DNA from: Acinetobacter vivianii
GTDB taxonomy: Bacteria; Pseudomonadota; Gammaproteobacteria; Pseudomonadales; Moraxellaceae
DNA: 64,000 nt
Direction of reading: 5' to 3'
Assembly: GCF_014635885.1 (NCBI RefSeq)
Contig: NZ_BMDR01000001.1
Location: 124,001 to 188,000, forward strand
Shown here piece by piece: positions 52,466 to 62,110 of this stretch (the first letter of the stretch is position 1; each line of letters opens with the position of its first letter). The notes under the pieces are model-generated. The model did not search any database, was not told the DNA's origin, and saw nothing but the letters and a program-made list of their open reading frames with translations. The translations under genes and the position numbers were made by a program.

Positions 52466-54100
52466 ATGACCAGTTTAAAGAACATGAATATGCTGCCAGA
52501 AAATCAATGGGTTGAGGTATGTGCGCTGGATGACATCACACCAAATACAGGTGTCGGCGCATTGATTGAAGGTCAATCAGTGGCACTGTTTCGTGTTGGG
52601 CATGAAAAACGTATTTATGCTTTAAGCAATAAGGATCCGTTCAGCCAAGCCAACGTGATGTGCCGTGGCATTATTGGCGATTTACAAGGTGAACGTGTCA
52701 TTGCGTCGCCGATTTATAAGCAACATTTCAGCTTAGCGACGGGTCGTTGTCTGGAAGATAAAGACCAAAAGTTATTGGTTTTCCCAACAAAAATTGAAAA
52801 TGGTCGTGTTTGGGTTGGGTCTGTTCCGCAAAAAACCTATATTACCAATAATGGCGCTGCGCAAGAAAAGCTGAAACTGGTGCTGATTGGCAATGGACTG
52901 GCGGGGATGCGTTGCTTAGAGGACTTACTAGACATGGCACCAGATCGCTATGAGGTGACGGTGATTGGTGAAGAACCTTGGGGTAATTACAACCGTATTA
53001 TGCTGTCACCAGTGCTTTCAGGTGAAAAAACCATTGATGACATCATGCTGCATCCACATGCATGGTATCGCGATAAAGGGATTCAATTTATCGCTGATGA
53101 TCCTGCGATCAAGATTGATCGTACTCGCAAAGTGGTACATACCGAGAAAGGCGAAAGCGTTGATTATGATCGTTTGATTATTGCGACTGGTTCATCGCCA
53201 TTTATTCCACCTGTGCAAGGTGTCGATTTAAAAGGCGTGATCAGCTTCCGTGATATTTATGATGTCAACACCATGATCAAATATTGCGAAACCAAGAAGA
53301 ATGCCGTGGTGATTGGTGGTGGTTTGCTGGGTCTGGAAGCGGCGTATGGACTGAAACAACGCGGTATGAATGTGACCGTTCTACACCTGATGGATCGAAT
53401 TATGGAACGTCAGTTGGATGGCCGTGCCAGCCGGATGTTGCGCCATAGTATTGAGCAAAAGGGCATCAATATCATTACAGAAGCCAATACTGAAGCATTG
53501 ATTGGTGAAGAGGGTCATGTCAGTCAAGTCCGTCTTAAAGATGGAACGATACTGGACGCAGATTTAGTCATTTTTGCTGTTGGGATCCGTCCAAATATTG
53601 CTTTGGCTCAAAGTGCAGGACTACGTTGTAATCGTGGCATCTTGGTGAATGACACCATGCAAACCTTTGATCCAAGTATCTATGCTGTGGGCGAATGCAT
53701 TGAGCATCGTAATCAAACTTTTGGTCTGGTTGAACCCTTGTGGGGACAAGCCTTCATCTGTGCAACGCATTTGGCTGAACATGGCAGCTTAACCTTTAAA
53801 TCGCCAACCGTACCGACACAGTTAAAAGTCAGTGGTGTCGACGTATTCTCTGCTGGGCGAATTGATTTAGAAAATAGCGAGCCGAAGGAGGATTATGAAG
53901 ACATCATCCTTAATGATGATAAGCGTCAAATTTATAAGCGTATCATTATCCAGAAAGACAAAGTGATTGGTGCAGTTTTGTTTGGTGATACCGAAGATGG
54001 CATGTGGTATGCCGAGTTGATTGCAGATCAAACACCCGTTTCTACATTTAGAAACAAGCTGTTATTTGGTAAGGATTTTGCAATGAAAAAGGCAGGGTAA
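52466..54100 (+). CDS. nirD: NirD-FAD-dependent oxidoreductase fusion
   Basis: This 544-residue protein joins two units. Residues 1-115 match the nitrite reductase small subunit NirD (NKDPFSQANVMCRGIIGDLQGE, IASPIYKQHFSLATG), which lacks Rieske cluster ligands. Residues 134-544 match FAD/NAD-dependent reductases (VLIGNGLAGMRCLEDLL, VVIGGGLLGLEAAYGL, IYAVGECIEHR) like NasC-type electron donors. It could supply the NirD function to NirB and electrons to NasA. AAGGAG lies upstream; a 270-base structured gap separates it from nasA. Confidence 0.88.
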   Translation: MTSLKNMNMLPENQWVEVCALDDITPNTGVGALIEGQSVALFRVGHEKRIYALSNKDPFSQANVMCRGIIGDLQGERVIASPIYKQHFSLATGRCLEDKDQKLLVFPTKIENGRVWVGSVPQKTYITNNGAAQEKLKLVLIGNGLAGMRCLEDLLDMAPDRYEVTVIGEEPWGNYNRIMLSPVLSGEKTIDDIMLHPHAWYRDKGIQFIADDPAIKIDRTRKVVHTEKGESVDYDRLIIATGSSPFIPPVQGVDLKGVISFRDIYDVNTMIKYCETKKNAVVIGGGLLGLEAAYGLKQRGMNVTVLHLMDRIMERQLDGRASRMLRHSIEQKGINIITEANTEALIGEEGHVSQVRLKDGTILDADLVIFAVGIRPNIALAQSAGLRCNRGILVNDTMQTFDPSIYAVGECIEHRNQTFGLVEPLWGQAFICATHLAEHGSLTFKSPTVPTQLKVSGVDVFSAGRIDLENSEPKEDYEDIILNDDKRQIYKRIIIQKDKVIGAVLFGDTEDGMWYAELIADQTPVSTFRNKLLFGKDFAMKKAG

Positions 54101-54370
54101 TATTTCTAAGAGATTAAATTCCTAAGTAAGTAATTTGATACTCGGAAGGGTCATCTGCAACCTGCATAGTTTTTGTAAGAAATGTTTCTGCGATGAAGCT
54201 AAATAGGTGACAGAAGAGAACAGGTTTTGCAGATGACAATGGTTTTGCCTACTTTTCCCGAATGAAAAGTAGGTCGAGCCGAAGGCTTAGCCTGAAAATA
54301 AGATGAGAACTCGGTAAGACTCCCGAGAGTAAGCATCTTGAAAAAGATTAACTAGGTAAAAGGGGCAGTC
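54101..54370 (+). other. Structured 270-base gap upstream of nasA
   Basis: The gap lies inside the nitrate operon and contains three nested or successive hairpins: a long-range pair GTCATCTGCAACCTG (54150-54164) with CAGGTTTTGCAGATGAC (54221-54237), CCTACTTTT / AAAAGTAGG (54248-54273), and AAGATG...CTCGG / CCGAG...CATCTT before the start. No ORF is present. It may be a leader, a processing region or a degraded repeat element. Confidence 0.5.
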
Positions 54371-57151
54371 ATGAACAGTATTCAAAATTTAGAACACAGT
54401 CGCTCCGATCAAGCAGAAACAATCATAACAAAAACAACATGCCCCTATTGTGGGGTTGGCTGTGGTGTGGATGTCAGTGTCCAACATAAAACGCATGGCA
54501 CGACGGTACAAGTTGTAGGAAGTCCGGATCATCCTTCCAACTTCGGACGGCTTTGCATTAAAGGCAGCAATCTTGTAGATACGTTGGGCTTGGAAACTCG
54601 TGTCTTGCATCCGATGTTTGGTCGTAAAAACCATCGTCAAGTCACCACATGGGATCAAGCCATCGAGAAAATTTCAGATCAGTTTCAAACCTGTATTGAT
54701 CAATATGGCGCAGACAGTGTTGCATTTTATGTCTCAGGTCAGTTGCTGACGGAAGACTATTATGTGGTGAATAAGTTTGTAAAAGGCTATTTAGGCACTG
54801 CTAATATTGATACCAATTCACGCTTATGTATGTCATCTGCGGTTGCGGCACATAAACGTGCTTTTGGTGAAGATATTGTTCCAGCCAGTTATGAAGATTT
54901 TGAACATACTGACATGGTGGTTTTAGTCGGCTCCAATACTGCATGGTGTCATCCTGTTTTGTATCAACGCATCATGCAGGCCAAAAGTAAGAATCCAGAT
55001 TTATTTGTGGTGGTGGTCGACCCTCGTTTTACCAGTACCTGTGAGCAAGCGGATTTACATTTGCCGATCTTACCTGGTCAAGATGTGGCTTTATTTAACG
55101 GCTTGTTTCAGTATTTATATCGCAATGATTATATCGATCAGCATTTTGTAGAGACCTATACTGAAGGTTTAGCGGCACTTTTAGCTGCGAGTGCCAGCGA
55201 GCAAGATTTTAATGGATTAGTGAAACGGACAGGGATCTCCGCAGAAAAACTACAACTTTTTTTTGATAAATTTGCCAAGACGGAGAAAGTGATTACGCTA
55301 TTTTCAATGGGCGTGAATCAATCCTCTCAAGGGGTGAACAAAGCCAATAGCATTATCAACTGTCATTTACTGACTGGGAAAATTGGCAAATTAGGTGCAG
55401 CGCCATTTTCTATGACGGGTCAACCCAATGCCATGGGCGGCCGTGAGGTAGGTGGGCTCGCCAATATGTTGGCTGCGCATCTGGATTTGGACAATTCTTC
55501 ACATCAAAAACTGGTACAAGATTTCTGGAACAGTCCTGTGATTGCCAAGCAAGCAGGCTTAAAAGCAGTTGATTTATTCCAAGCCGTGGAAAGCGGAAAA
55601 ATCAAAGCGATCTGGATTATGGCAACCAATCCTGTAGTGAGCTTACCCGATGCAGATCAAGTCAAACGTGCATTGGAAAAATGTGAGTTTGTGGTGGTCT
55701 CTGATATTTGTGCAGATACAGATACCACGGCGTATGCCGATGTGTTGTTACCTGCACTGGGGTGGGGGGAGAAAGATGGCACAGTTACCAATTCTGAACG
55801 CCGTATCTCACGTCAACGTGCATTTTTAACGCCGCCAAAACAAGCCAAAGCCGATTGGTGGGCAGTTGCTCAGGTTGCAAAAAAACTGGGGTTTAACGGG
55901 TTTGATTTTAATTACGCTGCTGACATTTTTAATGAACATGCGGCTTTATCGGCTTATCAAAATGCCAGTGTTGACCAACGCGACCAAGTTGAAAATTTCC
56001 GTTATTTCAATTTAAAGGGCCTTATGAATTTAAGTCTGGATGAATATGATCATCTACGCCCAATCCAATGGCCTGTATGGGAGAAAGGTCAAAGTGTTGC
56101 GGTGGAGCAGTTATTTGATCGAGGTCGTTTTAGCCATAAAAACCAAAAAGCCAAATTGATTCCAACCGTTGCCATAGATCCAGTGCATGCGATCTCTGAA
56201 GATTATCCTTTGGTGTTGAATACGGGGCGTATCCGTGATCAGTGGCATACCATGACTCGCACGGGTTTATCGGCAAATCTCACCACACATCGCGCTGAAC
56301 CATTTTGTGAGATTCACCCGAATGATGCGTTAAAATTTGGTATTCGTGATAAAGCTTTGGTCGAAGTTCGCTCGGAATGGGGCCGTTGCGTGCTGCGGGT
56401 GACCTTGGCGCAAGGGGTTCGCCGTGGTCAAATCTTTGCACCGATTCACTGGACTGAGCAAGTCGCTTCTGATGCGCGGATTGGTAAAGTAGTCAATCCT
56501 GTGGTGGATGCGATTTCAGGGGAGCCAGAGTTTAAACATACCCCTGTCGCGATTCAGCCGTTCCATACCACTTGGCAAGGCGTCCTCTATGTACGTGAAG
56601 GCTTTGAACATCATATCAAAGCTTCATTGCAAAATTGTGCGTGGTGGACCAAGATCAAAACTGCAAAAGCCATTCGTTATGAAATTGCTGATCGTCAGAG
56701 TATTGATCAAACCCAAAAGAATTTAAAAAGCTTCCTGCCTTTTGTTGATGAAACTTATGAATGGTTAAGCCTTGAAGATATTTCATCGCAACTCAGTCAT
56801 AGTGTGATTTTAAAAGAAGGTGTTCTGGTTGCCAGTTTATATATCGCTCCTGCCGATTTATTACCTGATCGGGATTGGGTGGCAAGCTTATTCAAACGTG
56901 AAAGATTAAGTGCTCTGCATCGTAAAGCACTGCTGGCTGGTATGCCAATGTCCGCTGCAAATAATGATGGACCATTGGTCTGTAGTTGCTTTAAAGTGGG
57001 TAAAAATAAGATTATTGAAGCCATTAAAACGCAAAATATCACGCATGAAAAACAAGTCACTGCATGTTTGAAAGCAGGCGGAAATTGTGGTTCCTGCTTA
57101 CCTGAAATTCGTGGCCTGATCAAAACCTGTCAACTGGAGGCAGAAGCATGA
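54371..57151 (+). CDS. nasA: Assimilatory nitrate reductase catalytic subunit
   Basis: This 926-residue molybdoenzyme reduces nitrate to nitrite in the cytoplasm. It has an N-terminal [4Fe-4S] motif (CPYCGVGCGVDV), Mo-bis-MGD domains (NIDTNSRLCMSSAVAAHK, ADVLLPALGWGEKDGTVTNSERR, NTGRIRDQWHTMTRTG) and a C-terminal BFD-like [2Fe-2S] domain (CSCFKVGKNKI ... CGSCLPEIRG). AGGGG lies upstream of the ATG. mobA overlaps its stop by four bases. Confidence 0.96.
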   Translation: MNSIQNLEHSRSDQAETIITKTTCPYCGVGCGVDVSVQHKTHGTTVQVVGSPDHPSNFGRLCIKGSNLVDTLGLETRVLHPMFGRKNHRQVTTWDQAIEKISDQFQTCIDQYGADSVAFYVSGQLLTEDYYVVNKFVKGYLGTANIDTNSRLCMSSAVAAHKRAFGEDIVPASYEDFEHTDMVVLVGSNTAWCHPVLYQRIMQAKSKNPDLFVVVVDPRFTSTCEQADLHLPILPGQDVALFNGLFQYLYRNDYIDQHFVETYTEGLAALLAASASEQDFNGLVKRTGISAEKLQLFFDKFAKTEKVITLFSMGVNQSSQGVNKANSIINCHLLTGKIGKLGAAPFSMTGQPNAMGGREVGGLANMLAAHLDLDNSSHQKLVQDFWNSPVIAKQAGLKAVDLFQAVESGKIKAIWIMATNPVVSLPDADQVKRALEKCEFVVVSDICADTDTTAYADVLLPALGWGEKDGTVTNSERRISRQRAFLTPPKQAKADWWAVAQVAKKLGFNGFDFNYAADIFNEHAALSAYQNASVDQRDQVENFRYFNLKGLMNLSLDEYDHLRPIQWPVWEKGQSVAVEQLFDRGRFSHKNQKAKLIPTVAIDPVHAISEDYPLVLNTGRIRDQWHTMTRTGLSANLTTHRAEPFCEIHPNDALKFGIRDKALVEVRSEWGRCVLRVTLAQGVRRGQIFAPIHWTEQVASDARIGKVVNPVVDAISGEPEFKHTPVAIQPFHTTWQGVLYVREGFEHHIKASLQNCAWWTKIKTAKAIRYEIADRQSIDQTQKNLKSFLPFVDETYEWLSLEDISSQLSHSVILKEGVLVASLYIAPADLLPDRDWVASLFKRERLSALHRKALLAGMPMSAANNDGPLVCSCFKVGKNKIIEAIKTQNITHEKQVTACLKAGGNCGSCLPEIRGLIKTCQLEAEA

Positions 57152-57756
57152 ATACCGAATATCCTGCTACGGATCTGGTGATCTTGGCGGGAGGGCAAGC
57201 GCGTCGTATGAATGGCGTGAACAAGCTACTGCAACAGTTCGATGATCAGATTCAACTGTTAAAAATTTCTGAGCATTTTAAGACCCAAGTACAACAGATT
57301 TGGGTGAATAGCCATCGTGATCGTTCGATTTACCAACAGATTGAACCAGATATTCAATGCTATGCCGATGATCAGCAGGGTTTTCTAGGCCCATTAATGG
57401 GTATGAAAAGCGCATGGTCGCATGTTAAAGCTGACTATGTTTTATTTATTCCCTGTGATGTGACTTATATTCCCAATCAGGTTTTAGTCAAACTGCATCG
57501 AGCTTTACACAAGACGCCTCAAGCACAGGTGGCGTACGTCACAATGAATGGAGATGCGTTATATCCATTTTGTTTGCTGAAGCGAGAAAGTTTGTCGGTG
57601 TTGGAACAAGCAATCGCTGAGAACAAACTCAGCTTGCGAGATTGTTTTAAACAATTGAATGCACAGATGGTCGCATTTCAGAAGCAAAGCCTGTTTTGTC
57701 ATAGCATTAACTCCTTAGATGAGTTGCAACAATACAAGCAGATGAAGGTTTTTTAA
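57148..57756 (+). CDS. mobA: Molybdenum cofactor guanylyltransferase
   Basis: This 202-residue enzyme adds GMP to molybdopterin to form the guanine dinucleotide cofactor that NasA needs. It starts with LVILAGGQARRMNGVNKLL, the nucleotide-binding motif, and has a Rossmann-like GTase fold (FIPCDVTYIP). ATG overlaps the nasA stop by four bases, showing translational coupling. It ends 15 bases from the convergent MFS gene. Confidence 0.93.
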   Translation: MNTEYPATDLVILAGGQARRMNGVNKLLQQFDDQIQLLKISEHFKTQVQQIWVNSHRDRSIYQQIEPDIQCYADDQQGFLGPLMGMKSAWSHVKADYVLFIPCDVTYIPNQVLVKLHRALHKTPQAQVAYVTMNGDALYPFCLLKRESLSVLEQAIAENKLSLRDCFKQLNAQMVAFQKQSLFCHSINSLDELQQYKQMKVF

Positions 57757-57771
57757 GTCATCTATTCCAGC

Positions 57772-58938
57772 TTAATGAATCGCTTCAGTTGATTTTAGAC
57801 TCATCAGTGTTGCAATCAATAAAGCCCCCGCAGCAGTTATTAGTGAGCTATTAAGGGTGTGATAGATTGAAAATAGGGCATTTGCTGTGATTGGCCCTAT
57901 AATCTGACCGAGGCCATAGACGACGGTCATGATGGCAATTAAATTATTTTTACTTTGATGAGCAATTCGCTGTGCGACAGGCATGGCAATGGTCACAGTT
58001 CCCATAAAGGTTCCACCCACTAGTAACGCACTCAACAGATAACCTAAAGTAGTTGGCAGCATGATAGGTAAGACAACACCGACAGCCTGTACCCCCAGAT
58101 TAGAAGATAAAGCGATTCGTGTCCCAAGTCTCTGATGTAGGTAATGCCAGAAAAAACAGGAAGGAATCGCACCCAAACCGAAGATCGCCCAGATATGTGT
58201 CGCATCAATATTCGGTAAGGCCTGTTTGACCAGCAAAGGTAAATAGGTTGCCGTGATAATGTAGCCAAAACCTGCCAAGGCATAAATCAGAATGAGTGCG
58301 ATGGCTTTGGGTGTTTTAGCATTGGTGTGTGATAGATGCGACTCTATAACCTGTCTGGGCTGAGCTCGAGATAAACCAACAATAGCAGCGAAGCCAAGGA
58401 CAAAACTGGACAGCCCAAGCAATAACCACAAGCTTTTACTCTGCCACCCAAGTTCTGTACCGAAAACCAAAAGTTCAGCGGACAAGGCAATCCCAAGACC
58501 AACGCCTGCATATAAAATAGGGGCTTGATGCACTTGCTTCTGTTGTTCTAACAGCCATAACGAGGCTGAAATCATAGCGAAGGCACTCAATACACCTGCA
58601 AGACCACGAATAAAAATAATAACCGAAGCTGAATCTACATAAGCAAGAAGGGTGAGACAAAGTGCTGTACCTACCGTTGCAAATACACAGGTGAAATAGC
58701 TGTGCTGCGACTGGATTTTAATTGCGAATAAAGCCCCAAACAAATAGCCTGCATAGTTAGCGGATGCTGCGACACTGGCACTATGCAAATTTAAAATGTC
58801 TTCCTCAATCATATGTGGATAGACCGCCGTGAATGCAAAGCGGCCAAATCCCATCCCAATCGCCATAATCAGCGCTGCACAGAATGCGGATTGCAGTGTT
58901 TGCTGCTTATGAGCGTTTATTCCCTCAGTCTTGATCAT
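57772..58938 (-). CDS. YbfB/YjiJ-family MFS transporter
   Basis: This 388-residue, 12-helix protein has the YbfB/YjiJ signature MAIGMGFGRFAFTAVYPHM near the N-terminus and GLAGVLSAFAMISASLWLLEQQ in helix 4. ATG 58938 is the best start although its ribosome-binding site is weak. It is divergent from a LysR regulator 247 bases away, the usual arrangement for regulator and transporter. The substrate is unknown. Confidence 0.85.
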   Translation of the reverse strand: MIKTEGINAHKQQTLQSAFCAALIMAIGMGFGRFAFTAVYPHMIEEDILNLHSASVAASANYAGYLFGALFAIKIQSQHSYFTCVFATVGTALCLTLLAYVDSASVIIFIRGLAGVLSAFAMISASLWLLEQQKQVHQAPILYAGVGLGIALSAELLVFGTELGWQSKSLWLLLGLSSFVLGFAAIVGLSRAQPRQVIESHLSHTNAKTPKAIALILIYALAGFGYIITATYLPLLVKQALPNIDATHIWAIFGLGAIPSCFFWHYLHQRLGTRIALSSNLGVQAVGVVLPIMLPTTLGYLLSALLVGGTFMGTVTIAMPVAQRIAHQSKNNLIAIMTVVYGLGQIIGPITANALFSIYHTLNSSLITAAGALLIATLMSLKSTEAIH

Positions 58939-59185
58939 GTTCAGCACCAAAATTTAATCGCTATAGTTGATGTGATCTAAAGGTCGTGCTTTGCCAAAGA
59001 TTTTGCTATCGACCAAAAAAAGCCCATAGCTAAAACAACTTAGAATACAGATGAGAAATATAAGTTTAGACATGTTCATTTTGAATCAGCATGACATCTG
59101 GAGAAATTTAATAAAATTTAAACAAGAGTCACTAATCATGTAAAATGATTTGAATTGATACTAACTATCTTTAATAGTGATAGCG

Positions 59186-60085
59186 ATGCAGATTAAGTCT
59201 TTAGAAATGTTCATGGCAGTGGTGAAGTTAGGCAGTTTTTCCGAAGCTGCAAAGCGATTACATACGGTGCAGTCCAATGTCACCAGTCATATCAAAAAAC
59301 TAGAAACCGAACTTAAAGTTGAACTGTTGCATCGGCAGAATCCAATTCAGCCGACTCGGGCAGGTATACAGTTATATAGTTATGCAGAAAAAATGCTCGA
59401 TCTACAACAAGAGCTGCTGGATACCTTTTGTAATACCCAACTGGCAGCCCGTTGTCCTTTAGAAATTGGCAGTATGGAAACAACAGCGGCGGTGAGGCTT
59501 CCAGCCTTATTTCGGGATTTACAAGAATCTGCGCCCGATTTTCCTTTTGCCTTATCAACTGCTCCGAGTCGAGAGCTGATCGATTTGGTAAAAATCTCCA
59601 AGCTGGATTGTGCATTTGTTGCCAATCATGCCCCGATCGAAGGCATGTTTAATTTCCATGTTTGGACAGAGAAACTGGTTTTAATTTCTTCAAAAAAAGC
59701 ACCACAACAACTTTCAAAGGAATATCTGGTTCAACAGAAATTTATTGCCTTCAAGCAAGGCTGTAGTTATCGCAAAGCAATTGATTCCTTTCTTTCATCA
59801 TTTCAACTTCCAGCAGCGAATATCATAGAAATGGGAAGTTTGGATGGCATCGTTAGTTGTGTCAGTCTAGATGTTGGGCTTGCGATTTTGCCTGTGAGTT
59901 ATGTACAGCAATCACATTTTGCTGATCGGGTGCAGATACATGACATGGATTTTGTTGGAGATATCAACACTTATCTGATTGTAGATAAAGATATGAGCAA
60001 ATGGGCAACCAATATGCATCATTTTTTTGAGCATTTACAGACGATGTCACATTCAAATGCGAATACAGAAGCAGTATGCGGGTAA
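59186..60085 (+). CDS. LysR-family transcriptional regulator
   Basis: This 299-residue protein has an N-terminal winged helix (MQIKSLEMFMAVVKLGSFSEAAKRLHTVQSNVTSHIKKLE, residues 1-60) and a LysR effector-binding domain. It is divergent from the YbfB/YjiJ transporter gene, which it probably controls. ATG 59186 is preferred over the GTG at 59177. No effector can be inferred from sequence. Confidence 0.94.
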   Translation: MQIKSLEMFMAVVKLGSFSEAAKRLHTVQSNVTSHIKKLETELKVELLHRQNPIQPTRAGIQLYSYAEKMLDLQQELLDTFCNTQLAARCPLEIGSMETTAAVRLPALFRDLQESAPDFPFALSTAPSRELIDLVKISKLDCAFVANHAPIEGMFNFHVWTEKLVLISSKKAPQQLSKEYLVQQKFIAFKQGCSYRKAIDSFLSSFQLPAANIIEMGSLDGIVSCVSLDVGLAILPVSYVQQSHFADRVQIHDMDFVGDINTYLIVDKDMSKWATNMHHFFEHLQTMSHSNANTEAVCG

Positions 60086-60212
60086 TAGAAATAGAGTAGA
60101 CAATACAGCACCTTTTTATTTTTAGAATATCGCTAGACTTTACTCTTTTTTGTTCGAGTATAAAATAATAAGACTATATTTTATACTCGAATATTTCACT
60201 TGAAAGATAAAC

Positions 60213-60662
60213 TTATTTTCTTTGTAAATATTTTAACACTTGATCATAAATAGACTGTAAATAAGGATTTAATGGAATGAGGTCTTGTCCAGATTTACTA
60301 CGCACATATTTAAAATAAGGTGTTAAAGGATACTGGGCACTTTCACAAACAATGACTTTAGGAAACCATTCTTTATGAAATTGATCGGCTGTAAGATCAA
60401 GAATAACGCCATTTACGACCAGATAACAGTGCGCGATTTCTGGTGTGCGTGAAGAAATCTGAACTTTTCCGACCCGATAATCAGACTTAATATAATGGAC
60501 ATTGAGTAAATAATACTGCAATAGGTCACAGGCATCAGAACCACATTCCTTTGGAAATTTACTAAATGCTCCTGTAATAAAGCCATTCGTCACGTGATCT
60601 AAAGCTTCCCGAAAGGTAGTTGCAAGATTAGTTAAAGTCTGTATTTCGTTTTGGTACGTCAT
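60213..60662 (-). CDS. Small predicted papain/transglutaminase-like fold protein
   Basis: This 149-residue cytoplasmic protein has FPKECGSDACDLLQYYL, then EIAHCYLVVNG and VILDLTADQF. The Cys40 (or Cys45)-His78-Asp89 order, with typical beta strands after the His, matches small NlpC/P60 or transglutaminase-like thiol hydrolase folds seen in uncharacterised bacterial proteins. There is no signal peptide. It is convergent with the LysR gene and preceded by a 600-base AT-rich gap. Activity is unknown. Confidence 0.68.
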   Translation of the reverse strand: MTYQNEIQTLTNLATTFREALDHVTNGFITGAFSKFPKECGSDACDLLQYYLLNVHYIKSDYRVGKVQISSRTPEIAHCYLVVNGVILDLTADQFHKEWFPKVIVCESAQYPLTPYFKYVRSKSGQDLIPLNPYLQSIYDQVLKYLQRK

Positions 60663-61262
60663 TTGCTCTCATTCTTCAAGTGATAAGTATTCATTCTAGT
60701 AAAACCCGATTAAATGTAAGATTTAACTAAATTTATTTATTAAATTGTTAATACTATTATCACGTGTAACCTTGAGATTCAGTGGAATTGACTCGATTAG
60801 TGGCGTGCGCTGAGCAGGGATTTCTTGTGTGCTTATCCATCTCATCTTTAGCTTTTATTTAAGCTCATGTATTGTTCTGGTCTTGCTTTTAAGACACTGA
60901 CTTTTGCGCATTGTCATCTTAATTTTAACTTAAATTAACTCTAATCTTATGGAATGTGAATACTGAAACTGCATTAGAATAATTAAGAGAATTTTGTAGA
61001 GTAAAGTGTAAGTTATATTTTCTTTTTCTAAAAAATAGTAACATTTGTTCTTATGATTAATTTTGGTTAAAAATGATTTTCATTTAAATTAATAGTTGGA
61101 TTTTTATCGTAAGTGGAATTGTTGGAAAATATTTTATTGTAAAGTTATAAGCTAGATAAATAATATTTGAATATTGGTTGTTGTTGAATTGTTTAGAATA
61201 ACTTCTAATTAATGGTTTTAGATTATTATGAAATAGTAGTACGAAAATAATAAGGTAAAGCT
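60663..61262. other. 600-base AT-rich intergenic region
   Basis: The region is strongly AT-rich and lies between divergent small genes. I see no convincing CDS, RNA gene or repeat. It presumably holds promoters for both neighbours. Confidence 0.45.
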
Positions 61263-61478
61263 ATGAATAAAATGCTTAGGCTTGAAGAAAATATTACCGA
61301 GCTAGGTGTCGGTGAGTTCTTATTTATAGGATATGGCTATGAAATTGAGGAGATGCAAAATATTCTTCTTTTCCTAAAAGATTTGGAGACGAAGCAAATA
61401 TTACAAATTGTATATCAACATACAGAGCGAGAAACAGGAAAGCATCTAACCGATATCATTAAGATTCAAAAATGTTAA
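61263..61478 (+). CDS. Small acidic hypothetical protein
   Basis: This 71-residue soluble protein alternates short strands and helices (LGVGEFLFIGYGYEIEEMQNILLFLKDL). AAGG precedes the ATG. It lies 168 bases upstream of PQYL paralogue 4 on the same strand. No family is recognised; the sequence is AT-rich like the stress-island genes. Confidence 0.6.
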   Translation: MNKMLRLEENITELGVGEFLFIGYGYEIEEMQNILLFLKDLETKQILQIVYQHTERETGKHLTDIIKIQKC

Positions 61479-61646
61479 AAACATCACTCTTTTTACTTGA
61501 TCTAATGGTGAATCCTGACTGCGCTGCTCAGAATTTTCTTTAAACATTACAGTTACATAGTAAAAATAAAACTAAACAATCATTACAAATGATAACTAGG
61601 ATATCTCCATAATTTATCCTGTATAGATAAATGGAGGATATAAGAA

Positions 61647-62096
61647 ATGCCACAATATTTGCGTATAGCGGAAAAAGTATATAACAAGTTTAAAGATGAA
61701 AAAAAATTTACGCAAAAGCCTGTTGAGTATCTAAATTTTTTAATTAAAGAGGTGAGAAAGGAAATCAAGGGCACAGAAATGAAATTGCTGTACCAGTATA
61801 TCGATTTTCAGGAAGGTTTCCAAAAGCCTTTACGCGAAGATGCCTTGAATATTGATGTGAGCTTGGTGCCACATCATCAACATCGGGACGAATTCATTTT
61901 ATGGCTGGCAGGGTTTATTGAGAGAATTACTATTGGAGGTAAGAAAAAACTGCCGCCAATTCTTGAGAATATTCCACCTGAGTTTACAGTTCATTATCAG
62001 CTTGAAAAACTGGTTCGTCCTCAGCAAGAGAACTGCTATGACGAGTTGGTATCCTATTTTAAAAGTGAAGAATTCAAAGAACATTCAATGAGTTAA
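61647..62096 (+). CDS. PQYL-family protein of unknown function, paralogue 4
   Basis: This 149-residue protein is the copy closest to paralogue 1 although it lies 55 kb away. It begins MPQYLRIAEKVYNKFKDEKKFTQ and has NIDVSLVP, EFILWLAGFIE, IGGKKKLPPI, ENIPPEFTVHY and SYFKSEEF. TGGAGGA precedes the ATG exactly as in paralogue 1, so the upstream region was probably duplicated too. Three successive hairpins follow. Function unknown. Confidence 0.85.
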   Translation: MPQYLRIAEKVYNKFKDEKKFTQKPVEYLNFLIKEVRKEIKGTEMKLLYQYIDFQEGFQKPLREDALNIDVSLVPHHQHRDEFILWLAGFIERITIGGKKKLPPILENIPPEFTVHYQLEKLVRPQQENCYDELVSYFKSEEFKEHSMS

Positions 62097-62110
62097 ACAA
62101 GTTGTGCTAA

